Assembly: GCA_023334545.1 (NCBI GenBank)
Contig: JAADVB010000025.1
Span: forward strand, 1-64,000
DNA length: 64,000 nucleotides
Direction of reading: 5' to 3'
Source of the DNA: Salisapilia sapeloensis
Lineage: Eukaryota; Oomycota; Peronosporomycetes; Peronosporales; Salisapiliaceae
A program made the position numbers and the translations under genes. The notes under the pieces are model-generated. The model saw nothing but the letters and a program-made list of their open reading frames with translations, made no database searches and had not been told where the DNA came from. Within the stretch, counting starts at the first letter, position 1. The number at the start of each line of letters is the position of its first letter. Positions 10,792 to 21,303 of this stretch are shown in pieces.

Positions 10792-13705
10792 TCATGGTAG
10801 AAGATCTGGCGAAGGTATCTCTCTAGTAGAATCGCCAGCGACAATATCGCCGTGGGTCGTTAGCGTTTCGTCACGCAGGAGATTCACTGTGAGTAGATTG
10901 TCCTCTGGGAAATTCTGGTACTTGCGTCGGAAACGACGACGAATAGTCTTGCCATTCTCAAGTCGCTGGCCAAGTTTCTGGCACAAACATACTTGGTCGT
11001 TTTTCGTCTTGCCTCCGTCCGATCGTGTCAAATATGTTCGCTCCACCGAGTCCATCTCCTGACGAGCTACGTAACCAGAGCTTGGTCGCTTCCGTTGGCG
11101 ATTCCACGGACTGAGGTAGTGGGATCGGTCCACACTGGCGAGAATAGGCGCGTCGTCCTTGTCTGAACCCCCCTTGACCTGTCCAGGTCCTTCGAGCATC
11201 GCAGCCGGAGGTTCAAGGCGTATCATTTCGTCGTCGAAGAAGTACAATGCGTCGCTGTACTCGCATGCCTTCGTATGCTTGACGTGATGCATGAGTCCAG
11301 AGTCCATCAGCATGTTTCCAAGTCGGATGCCTTCTCCGATCGTGTCGATGGCCTCTTCCTCACGCATTTGGTTGATGGCGTTTTCACCAGAGAAGCACAT
11401 GGTAGCGACGCCTCCATTCTTGATCTCGATCATGTCGTGACGCATGGCATCGAGGAGCTCCATCGAAAAGTCTGTCGCCAGATCTTCCTGAACGTCTTCC
11501 AGAGCATGGACGATTGCTTGCACAGACGGACGATGCTGTGGCTCTGTCTGCCACGCACTCTGAATGAGCTCTCGCAGCTGTGGGTGAACGGACTCGCCCA
11601 GCTTTGGTCGTTCGCCTGCTAAGACCGTCTCGAAGACTTTGAGGTGATTACCATTGGCCTGAGGATACTTTTCGCATCCGGGATTCAAGATATCCCACAT
11701 CGTTATTGCGAGTGAGTACACGTCAGCCGCTTCTCCATACGTGGCCAAACCGCCTTTGCCATTGATGATTTCCGGTGCCATGTAATCAACTGTCCCTCGA
11801 ACCGTCATTTTCTCATGGTAATTTCCATCGACGATCCCAGGTGCAGTATACGCACTGACGTCACTTGTCCTGCGTTCATATCCTTGCTCCAGGTCATGAG
11901 CCGAATGATCTGCACTAACGTAACCGCTCGTTCGACCGCTCTGAGCGATCGTTCTGCTCTGCTCAGTCGACTTTGTTGCCAGTTGCGTCTGACTAGCAGG
12001 TACGGTGCCAGTTCGGTAGCGATGACTGCCCCCTTCGTGTACCCATGCGATGTTGGCCCGAGGGAGACTTCGAGACTCACCAAAGTCTGTTAGCTTCACA
12101 TTTCCTTGCCCATCTATTGATTTGGCTATAAGGAACTTTTTGTGGTCGTACTGATAGCAGATAAGAATGTACCGATGAGGAAGTTTCCAGGCTTGATGTC
12201 GCGATGAACAAAGGCAGGAGCGAAGGAGTGAAGATAGGCGACGGCTCTATCGAAGCAAGAGATGAGATAAGTGCTCATAGTAGCTTGCGATCCTGTCGTA
12301 CCTCGCAGCGTCGATCATGTATCCTAAGCCTATGAGTTGTTGTTGTCGGAATGATTCTTCCCGGAGTCGACTTCGCTCACGACGCTGGATCGTGACTCCA
12401 GCGATTTCGTCCAAGCTTCCGATGCAGAGCTCTGACACAAGACAAACGGTCGGTGGAGATATGCAGAGACCCATGAACTAGAACAGAGATAGTTTTAGTA
12501 CGAATAGAACAAGAGTTGGATGGATAGTAGAGTATACCTGGACGACATTCGGATGGTTGAGGGCGCCACACAGAGCAGCTTCATGACTAAATGCTGCTAC
12601 AACTTCATCTGTCACACTCGTAGGTGTGTACACTTTGCACGCGACTGGTGTTTTTGAATGGAGAAGACCATTGTAGACGACAGCGCTTGACCCGACGCCG
12701 ATCCGCTGCTTGACATCCAAGTGGGCAAAGTCGATGACAAAGTGACGATGCATTTCGATCAAGACGTGGAGACCTTGTGCCGACGTATGCTCGTTCAGGT
12801 TAGCTTTTTGACGAAAGTGGCTTTGCAATGCCACTGCGCGTTCACCCAGACCTCGCCAGTGCTCAGTGTCCGACTTGAGTGTCCGCCAGGTGAAGATCGG
12901 CCCGAGGAATGACCAGATTAGAAAAGCGTAGACAAAGCCGAAGGCGACGTCGTACGACCAGCTCATGAACGCTTTCAAGTATAGAAAGTCGAGTGTGTGG
13001 TAGATGATGCCGAAGGCACAGTACTGCCGAAGTGTTTTGATGCAAGCTCGGCCAGGTGGACGGAATATGACGTAGATGAAGAGACCTACTGTCAATGTGT
13101 GGGAAATGGCGAGGACGAGGAGGGACGTATAGTTCTCTCCCTGATCACCGTATATAGCACTTAGTACAATAGCGATCGGAACGTTGTACGATGAGAGAAA
13201 GAACGAGATGAAGGTGGCACGCTTGACGGCTGGCACTGTGACGCTTTTCTGGAACATAAAGACCATGACGAAGACGAGCAGGAACTCCCTTCCGGCATTC
13301 AGAACTTCGCGCTGGACCAGACCAAAGTTGTTGATGCTCCCACCCATGGCCCAGCAGCATCCAAAGTAGACACTATCAAGGACACTTATCATTATGAATG
13401 GTACTATGGAAACTTGGAAGATAGACGTACAGGAAGGAGGTTGAGACGAAGCATAGTAGCCACAGTAGCGGCTCGAAAGCAGGTAGAATGACTTTTCGAG
13501 CAGCGTCACGCGCAAGGTCATCATCGTTGCTAAGCGCGACTTGGCGGTTGTACCGTACGTACACGATCATGATCATGAAGAGCATCGACATGACGCTGTA
13601 GCTTACGAAGCCAATGATATTGAATATCTTGTATCGGGACTCAACAAAGGCTGCAATGCTTTCCATCTCTTCCATAGAGGCGATGTCATTCATACTACTA
13701 GCCAT
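10792..13705 (-). CDS. 7-TM receptor fused to TKL protein kinase and DEP domain
   Basis: Membrane receptor-kinase fusion. Exons 13705-13431, 13372-12538, 12477-12302, 12246-12173 and 12125-10792 join with consistent phases (2, 0, 2, 1) to 897 residues. About seven hydrophobic helices fill residues 27-280. A TKL-type kinase follows: glycine loop RIGVGSSAVVYNG from 315, Lys338 in VACK, His-Arg-Asp at 443-445, Asp-Phe-Gly at 467-469, Ala-Pro-Glu at 570-572. All catalytic residues are present, but the DFG-APE segment is about 106 residues, far longer than usual. A DEP domain lies near 690-755. GPCR-TKL bigrams are known from oomycetes. The frame stays open upstream of the ATG at 13705 with a hydrophobic stretch (LLGAYCIALVSKCFANG), so a further 5' exon encoding a signal peptide is possible. 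Confidence 0.85.
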
Positions 13706-13756
13706 GTCGCTATCTAGTGCGAGTTGATACTCCGAGTCTGGGGACCTGTTGTCCAC

Positions 13757-14140
13757 TCCGTTAGCAAAGCACTTGGATACGAGTGCGATGCAGTACGCTC
13801 CAAGTAACTTTGTGAATGTTTAACCTTTGCAATGCTCGTATGTTGTCCGCGACATGGCCACGAGCATCCTTGCGCCCCTTCGTGATCAACCGCGGTACGG
13901 AGGATCGCCCATTCCTTCTGCCTTGGTCAGTCACGACAGGCTCTTTGTATACATAAAGGAAGGACGATCTTGCTCTAAGATCTGGCTACTAGTAACGTCT
14001 ATCGTCGGAACGTACGCCGGATCAGTACATTCGTATGAGAGGATCGTATCACTTCGTGGTATGTCATGGCCACGTAATGCTGAACATGTATCCGGAAGCA
14101 AGTAACATGGATTCAAGACAGATACATAAACTCTTTCGTA
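13757..14140. other. Intergenic stretch between 7-TM kinase and PH-SAC genes
   Basis: No supported gene. It should contain the promoter of the 7-TM kinase gene, possibly an undetected first exon of it, and the 3' end of the PH-SAC gene. Confidence 0.4.
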
Positions 14141-17100
14141 TTACTTGGCGTAGAAGGATAGCTCCGTCGCGTTCTTAATCACCTCTCCAAAGTGGTTTTC
14201 CGCCGCTGCTTCATTAAACAAGATAAAGTCCTGGTCCTTACCACCCACGAGCTTAAAGAGCGGGCCGACAGGAATGAGTTCACAATTGCCATACTTGCTC
14301 TTCCGAATGCCTAGTCTCGATTGGATCGTAAACGACAGTTTCCGCAGTCCTTCCGAGATCTTGACGTCATCTTCATCATCCTTTTCTTTGCCATAGATAC
14401 TTATGTCCGGTAGCTGCTCATCGAAAAAGGACTTGTACAAGTCCATGCTCTCGGCAGGGATAGACGATCTAGAGTTCGATACGATCCGTTTGTACTCAAG
14501 TGCGTTCTCAAAGACCCTAGCGACATGTCATGAGTACTAAGGAGGAAAAAGAGAAGAAGAGAGAGCCTACTTTCGGTCTTCCGGATCAGTCTTGAGTCTC
14601 TTGGCGACAAGCACGCGGGCTTTCGTGTTCTGGTCCAGACCTGCATAAGGTCCTACCTGTAGCTTAAACGTCGCTCCAGAACGTACTTGAGCGTCTCGAA
14701 GGCTCTTGACGTCACTCGGGTCCAAGTTGTTTTCCTTGAGGTAGGCTTCAAAGAAGGCTTGGGCGTTATCATTCTCGGTTTCCCACAACGCAGGAGACTC
14801 GTTCCACTTGACGTACCGCTCATAGACATTGTCAGCACTTGTCACTGATGCATCTCCGACAAACTTCCGAGGACTACTAGATAGAATTAGAACGTTGCTC
14901 GAATCAAATGTAGGAAGACAACGTACCCTCTTCTCTGTGCGAACTCTTCGATCGTAATCTGTTCGTCTGGACGCTTGAGGACACCTCGTTGCGGAGCTGC
15001 CATCCGACTCGAAGGGCCGTTCGATGTGACTCGACTGAGTCTGTGCTCGTGTCCTCTGGCTTCGTGGTTACTCTCTCGATTGCGCCGAGCCTCCGGACGT
15101 CCGAGCGCGTCGTCACTGATATCCGGAGCACTGAGACTGCGTATGGCCTTGGTCGACAGTGGTTTCGATCGATAGTACGTAGCGTCCTCCAAGGCTTCTT
15201 CGACACTCGGCGCTCGAGACGAGGATGAGATGGAGGAGGAGGGAGACGTCGCGACTGGAGCCGTCTTCCTTCGGACGCTTCGTGGCTCCGCTTGACTGTC
15301 GTTGGACAAGTCCATGGGGTTCATGAACTTATGCCCGAGCGCCTTGTCAAAGGACGTGAGTTCCTCTGGGTGGGAGACCTGAAGGAAGCCATGCGACAGA
15401 GATGACGACGGGTTCCGAATACGCGGTCGACTCCGGACTTTCCACTGTCTCGAGGAGAGCTGGTCGAGAGCTGCATCAGGAGACTTGCGGCTCTCATCCT
15501 GCAGGTCGTAGAGTTTGGACTTTTCAAAGCTCTCCAGAGGTTCCTTCCACCATTCATCCAACAGCCGTCGACACTCTCGCACATACGCCTCTCTCTTCTC
15601 TTCATCTCGATTCGAGCCATCGTCTTCATAAACATTCATCGACGTCTCATCTGCTACAAAAGCTCTACGCTTCCTCTCTAGATGACTAGCAATCGTCGTC
15701 CGCATCTCCTGACAGGCTTGAACGCCATTCACGACGTCGTAATTATGCAAATAGTAATCTGAATCTAACTCCCACAATGGTGGCTCGTCCGGCTTCGGTG
15801 CAAAGTGGCCGAGGAAGATGTTGATCGCGTCTTGCTTGGCAGTGTCCGTGAACGAGTTGCTATAGTAGCGTCGGATGGAAGTAAGGAGCTCTCGATGCTT
15901 GACGTTCTCTCGATTCGCACTCGTCTTGACATTCTTATGGGCTTCCGAACCGCCGTATTGCATCGAGATGGCGTCTCCTGCGAGCGAGTACAAGTGCATG
16001 AGCACGCGCACGAGCTGCGACCTGCTCTCGAGGAGAGGCGTGTTCCGGATGCCCATGGCGTAGAGCTGCTGGCCGAGGACGCGCATGCCAACGCTGAACT
16101 GACTGACGTTGGTCCGGTCGAGGCAGTCGATGCAGTTCGTGCGGAGGACGCCTCGTTGCTCGAGCCAGTCGCCAGAGTCGCGCGGGATCGTCGGAGACGG
16201 AGGAGCGTCGTGGTACGAGATGGGAGGACTACTCAACGTCTCGTGTGCTTCGTTGAAGTCATTTTCCACCACTTCTCGGACGAAGGAATGAGGAAACGTA
16301 GGTCCGGCGTTGCGTTCAGAGGCAGAGCGACCGATGCGGCGCTTGGGTGCGCTGCAGAAGAAGCCTGTTTGGTGCAGCGCCCAGACAGCGACTTTATCCA
16401 GCGAGTGGAGGACGTTTAGACCCTTCTGTTTGCTCAGACGGGAGTAGTCGAGCGCAATGTACCGCACACGGTGTCTCGCAGGCATGAAGCCATTGAGGTA
16501 CTCGACGGCGTTCATGTACTCTGCGCCTACAATGACCTCTCTCTCCTTCTTCTCGCTCTGTTTCACGAGGTTGAGAGCAACGATGGGAGAGCCGTAGCGA
16601 GACAAGAGGTCAGCAAAGTGTTTTCTCGTCGCCGTGTACGTCGGATCGACGCGGTTGAGGACGATAGGAGGCTTGGGGAGCGTCGCAGACGTCTCTTGCG
16701 ACCAAAAGACCGGAATGGAACCTCTGTACTGGACAAACGAGCTGAATTTCCCGGCGCCCATGCTCTCGTCTTCAATGATCTGCTCCGTTTCGACGTCATT
16801 CGCGGCTTTGCCAGTGTCCGCGACCCCTCGCTTGAGGTATCTCGTGCCTGCAAAGTGTCTCGATCGTCGAGCTAAGAGAATGATGCTGAGAAGACGGCCA
16901 AAGACAGAGCACTTGCGCTGTTCGTAGCACCCAAGGACGATCGGGATGATCAGGTCGTTGCACGCGCCGTCGCTCAGACAGCTCCGAAGCTCCTTCGTAA
17001 GGTAGTGGTTCCAGCAGAACATTTCGTCCGGTGCAGGCGACACGGCCGTCATGTTGTACTGGAGTGAGCGCGTGACGTCGTAGGAATAGCTGAAGAAAAA

Positions 17101-18222
17101 GTCTTTGGTTAAGTCTATAAAGTGGAAGAGGCCGAGGTACCGCGCCTCAGCCTCTTCCTCCGGACTCGGGTTGAACCACCGATTGAGCCACGCCCACGTA
17201 CCTGGCTCTTCTTTCGGCCGACTGACATTCAGCTGCTGTGTCGCCGAGATGCCGTAGATGTTGTTGCCGCCGATCGTCCCGATGAGACGTCGTTGCGTGA
17301 CGAAGATAAAGTAGAAGCCTTGGAGGAAGCGGATGCAGCCGACGATCGCGACGGCCGTGAAGGCTCGCGTGAGTTTGCATGCGCCAGTGTACTTGGCTTG
17401 CTCTGCGAGCATCTGTAGCTTGGCTTCCATGTCTTCCCACGGGTATACGCGCTCGTCTTCCGTTAACACCTGCGAGAGCTGCGTCGGCTTCTCGATCGTC
17501 CGGTCTAGCTCCATCATCCGGAAGCGGAGGTAGTGCCGGTCGGAGCATACGACATAGTACGACTAGAGCAGAGGTCAGGAAGGAGGTGATAGTGGATGGT
17601 ACAAGAGAGGTACCGTGGCGGTCTCGTAGATGGTGAAGCGCTCGAAGAGGTTGGCTCGAGTCGGCAGACTCGGCGGACGCCTTCGACTCGGGAGGGACGA
17701 CGGGATGGACGTGTCGCTCGAGGCAGCACTGGACGTCTTCCGAGGAGTCGAAGTCGGGTCTGGGCCTTTCGACACTGGTGGACACAGTATAAAGGTCCGA
17801 GGCTTCTCACCTTTCCGAAGACTGTCTTGGACGGATCGAAGCGTATTGACCCTGTGCATGGCAAGAGGTGAGTGCTCGAATCGATCTTATAAGGCAGTGA
17901 AGAGGTAGACGTACCACCAGTCCAGGTCGTAGCTCGTGTCGTGTGATAGAAACCACTCTTTATTGTCGCCACCAGCAGACAGCTCTAGGCAGTCGGCGTT
18001 GCTCTCTTCCGAGTGCGTCATGTCGATCAGACAGTCGGCGACAGGGATCGTCTCGAGGCATCGACCCTGCTGTTCTTCATACACAACGAATGCGCCTTCT
18101 TCCAACGAAACTTCACACCATACATCCTGCCACTCGCCAGTCGACTCATCGGCAGCTGAGTCTGGCAACGACCAACGCAGCAAGTGGCCACGAACCGGAG
18201 CACTCTCGCCCTCTTCCTCCAT
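14141..18222 (-). CDS. FIG4: PH-domain SAC phosphoinositide phosphatase (FIG4/SAC3 type)
   Basis: Predicted phosphoinositide 5-phosphatase acting on endolysosomal PI(3,5)P2. Five exons: 18222-17915, 17851-17614, 17562-14927, 14876-14571, 14516-14141, phases 2, 0, 2, 2, giving 1287 residues. Residues 1-120 form a pleckstrin-homology-like domain that ends with a Trp-rich helix crossing intron 1. FERFTIYET then SYYVVCSDRHYLRF opens the SAC domain as in Fig4. The catalytic CX5R motif is Cys659 to Arg665 in RTNCIDCLDRTN, followed by SMQYGGSEAHKNVKT and RRYYSNSFTDTAKQDAINIF, typical of FIG4 rather than SAC1. A Ser-rich linker and an extra C-terminal region of about 300 residues follow. Human FIG4 is about 907 residues and has no PH domain, so this is an extended architecture. 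Confidence 0.88.
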
Positions 18223-18423
18223 CTTGGCAGATATTCTGTTCCGATTTAGGCCCTACACGGGGTACGTTTAACATATCTAATAAAAAAAAATTTAGTTTTC
18301 TTTTCTTAGACTTATCTTCATTTCCATTCCTGTCGGTATCTCTACCTTGGATGGCTGTATGGACATAGTTGATGGGCATAGTTGGACAAAAGAGGTGGGA
18401 TGGTAAAAAGTACGATTTTCTAG

Positions 18424-19539
18424 TCATGTCTCGAGCACAAGGTTGATACTTGGATGGAGCTCATCGTAGAGTGCCAATAGATAGCTTGGTAGTACATCAA
18501 AACAGTCTGTGACGGACACTTGTTCCAGACGTGGCGACATGGGTTCTAGGAGCTGGTAGGCGAACGTCGCGAGTAGATCTGTCGTGAGCCAGCAGCACCA
18601 GGAGAACCGGATTGACTTGAGAGACGACCATCGTGCTAGATGGAGCATCAGGTCTTCGCCCGTCTCCATCTCGAAGCAGTCTGTGATCGTCAAGCTTGTG
18701 AGAGACGGGTGTTGCAGCGAAAGTTTCCGAATGAACGGTGCGCCTGCGATGCCAGCGCATGAGACGAGTCGTAGAGTCCGTAGAGCTACCTCTTCTTCTG
18801 TCTGGACGATCGAGACGTCATCGACATTCAGGTCGTCCCAACTTTCCACTGTCTCCGCCCGAAGCGGATTGAGCTGCCATACTAAGGCCTGTGTCTGCAT
18901 CGGATTGCTCGTCAGTCGCTCAAGTGGCTTCTCACTACGTGAGAATCCGATCGTGAGATCATATGACGGACGTAAGAGTAGCAGTGGGATATTGGCACTA
19001 TTCATCGTCTTGAGCGCTGCTGCGAGCTCTGACACGGCTGCGAGCATCCACGGCTCAAAGGTAGCAAAGAACTGCCGAGTGAATGGACACTCTGGATCGT
19101 ACTGGTCCAGCGATCGAGCTATCTCGTATAAGCAACGCTCTTGGAGAGAGTCAAAGACGCGAGGCGCAAGCGCTGTTTCTCGTAGTTCTTGCTCGATCTC
19201 CGCGACGCTGTTCAGTTTGAGCTGCTCTCGATGATCGTCCTTGAGCCTAGCACTCACAAGTGCCTTGAGAGCATCGACGCGAGGCTTGCCTTTTGAGGAA
19301 GGAGGATGCAGGTCTGGCGATTTGTGATTCGACTGCTTTAGACGAGCAGCTCTCTCCGCTCGTGTTTTATTCGACACTTTATGTGCGATTTGCTGCCAAT
19401 ATCGGTGTTGGACGAACCTGTAATGGAGACATAAGGGTTTGTACGTATGCTGCGGAAGCTAGGCAAGGTAGAAGAGTGTCTACCGGTCTTTCTTGGACGC
19501 GAAATCGCCGCACTGCTTCCCCTTCCGATTCCGTCCCAT
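18424..19539 (-). CDS. Leucine-rich-repeat protein (AMN1-like)
   Basis: Two exons, 19539-19484 and 19417-18424 (intron 66 bp, phase 2), 349 residues. The short first exon supplies MGRNRKGKQCGDFASKKDR, a strongly basic start; exon 2 continues with FVQHRYWQQIAHKVSNK. The C-terminal half has cysteine-containing leucine-rich repeats: LRTLRLVSCAGI, LTSLTITDCFEMETG, LKSIRFSWCCWLTTD and LEQVSVTDCFDVLPSY. These resemble AMN1 or F-box-associated LRRs, which bind proteins, but no F-box is seen. There is no signal peptide. Its start codon is 55 bp from the divergent gene at 19595. Confidence 0.75.
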
Positions 19540-19594
19540 GTCCAATAGTTTAATTGAGTGATTCTGCTCATTTAACACGATCTAGAAAGGTTGT
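19540..19594. promoter_or_regulatory. Very short divergent upstream region
   Basis: Only 55 bp separate the start codons of the LRR gene (minus) and the 164-residue gene (plus). Both transcription starts must lie here or inside the opposing gene, so the two 5' leaders may overlap. Confidence 0.35.
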
Positions 19595-20089
19595 ATGAGC
19601 AGCCAAGTGTCCATGTCGATGCCAGAAGAGCAGGAAGGGAAGGAGTTGTGTGGAGAGCAAGAGGAAAATCTAGATAGAACTGTAGAGTCTCAGACAGCTA
19701 GTACGCCCAAGGTGATTCCTTTTAACCCGAGTGCAACAGAGGTGCATCGTCGAGAACGTGGTGCGCCGTGGCGGACGGGCGCGGATAAGCAGCTTCGTGA
19801 GAGCAATGAGAAGGCATTGAAAGAGCAGCAGGAGCGTCGACGATGGGGATTAGCAAAGCAGATTCAGGAAGGATTGATGCATAACTATAATATCAACTAT
19901 GGCGTGGCGGAACTCGCGACGCTCTTGCGAGATGGCATCCGTCTTCGCGAAACGGAAGGGGAGAGCTACACGCCAATTCAAATGGCGCAGATGGAGCTGC
20001 TACAAGCGTCTGAAAAGTACGATTTAAAGCGTATTCTGTCTCTCCTAGACCACTTTCCAAAAGACCGTCGTGCGTCTTGTATCAAATAA
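19595..20089 (+). CDS. Unrecognised 164-residue charged protein
   Basis: Single-exon frame of 164 residues that I do not recognise. The first 45 residues are acidic and probably disordered; residues 50-110 are basic and helical, with RRERGAPWRTGADKQLRES and LKEQQERRRWGLAKQIQEG, suggesting a coiled coil. No signal peptide or membrane segment is seen. Its stop is only 6 bp from the stop codon of the convergent gene ending at 20096, so the 3' untranslated regions overlap. Confidence 0.6.
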   Translation: MSSQVSMSMPEEQEGKELCGEQEENLDRTVESQTASTPKVIPFNPSATEVHRRERGAPWRTGADKQLRESNEKALKEQQERRRWGLAKQIQEGLMHNYNINYGVAELATLLRDGIRLRETEGESYTPIQMAQMELLQASEKYDLKRILSLLDHFPKDRRASCIK

Positions 20090-20095
20090 AAGTTC

Positions 20096-21108
20096 CTAGA
20101 TAAGTATATTCTCATCTTCCTTCTCCATGTCTTGCGTCTCGTACAAGCTAATGAGCTCGTCGATGGGTGCGTCGACGAGTGGTCCTGCAAACGCATGTCG
20201 ATATACACTTCTATTCGTCTCGAGGTCCTCTTGTTCCATCCGCCATTGCTCGAACTGATTCGGATGTCGGAAGACCGAGGTCGAGTCGGCGAGGATCTCC
20301 TGCCAGGATGTCTGGAGGAAGTACTGGATCCGGAGCGATATGCGTTGATCCACGACATTGTTATAGTCGATGGGGACTCTAGACATGTCGGATACATTTA
20401 CATCTATAGGCTGTAGACTAGCTCGTAGGTCCATATACTCTTGCCATGCCGTGTCGATGGTTTCGAAGAACGAGCTTACCACGCTCTCGTCCTCCTTGCG
20501 TTCATAGTCTGTCCGATGGAGCCACTTGTCTTTATATTCCGGTGCCAGGTACTCGTTATCATGATGCGCACCAATCCACTTGCGGCCGACTCGCAAGCGT
20601 ATCAAGAGCGGATGTTCCTTCGATTCGAACGTGACGTTATAGATCTGGTCGATCTGCATCCTCCAGGCTGCTGACGGGTGCCATTCTGTCCATGTACATT
20701 GATGCAAGAGGAAGAGAATGATATCTGGGTCATCAAGTACAAACGGAGGTATGGCTTCCTCTAGTCGAGGGACATTTCGAAGCTCTGGTCCACAGTCATA
20801 CACAGCGTACTGCCTCTTTTCAATCAGTACGCGATGGATACTACATCCATCTCATAAGCTTTTGAAGATACATAGATATACAGAAGACAGAACTACTTGT
20901 TGGTATCAAGATGGAAGGCACTTGCGAGGGACGTATTGGAAATGGATTGAATGAAATACTTTTTACTCTCGACTTGAACGCGATGACACATGCGTCGAAT
21001 GTGCTTGACGACATGTTTCTCCACTCGTCTTTGTACTTGCGCATCCACCACCCGTTGCAGGGTCTTGAGCTTAGATCTCGTCTGGTTGACCGCCACGCTA
21101 TTGCCCAT
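20096..21108 (-). CDS. Unrecognised protein, probable two exons, candidate N-myristoylation start
   Basis: I do not recognise this protein. The main exon 20840-20096 has a convincing frame of about 248 codons with blocks such as DPDIILFLLHQCTWTEWHPS and LLIRLRVGRKWIGAHHDNEY, but no early ATG. An upstream frame at 21108-20960 begins with MGNSVAVNQ, a plausible N-myristoylation signal, and continues with a basic helix. Joining them with a GTATTT donor after 20960 and a TAG acceptor before 20840 keeps phase and gives 297 residues. The intron would be 119 bp, longer than its neighbours, so this junction is tentative. The gene is divergent from that at 21304. Confidence 0.55.
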
Positions 21109-21303
21109 AGCCCTCTGACGCCACTACCCTTAAGTAGTAGTTTCTCAGAGTACCTCTTCCAGGTGCTCTGGTCGATTTACCACAATCGGTCGTCCTCGTC
21201 CCAGTTGCATACGAAATGCAAGTCTAATGAGTAAATCGACCTGACGGAAGAGGAGATAAGCACGAGAACAGAATTGAAAAAAGCGAGTCGCGTCGATAGG
21301 ACC

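Noticed and set aside
13706-13830. Signal-peptide-like extension upstream of the 7-TM kinase start
   Set aside because: The in-frame stretch has no ATG and a stop just upstream; a 5' exon could supply the start but none could be placed with confidence, so it is mentioned only as a possibility.
17770-17810. A 36-bp GT-AG stretch in exon 2 of the PH-SAC gene
   Set aside because: It is in frame, shorter than any other intron here and reads as ordinary coding sequence, so I kept it as exon.
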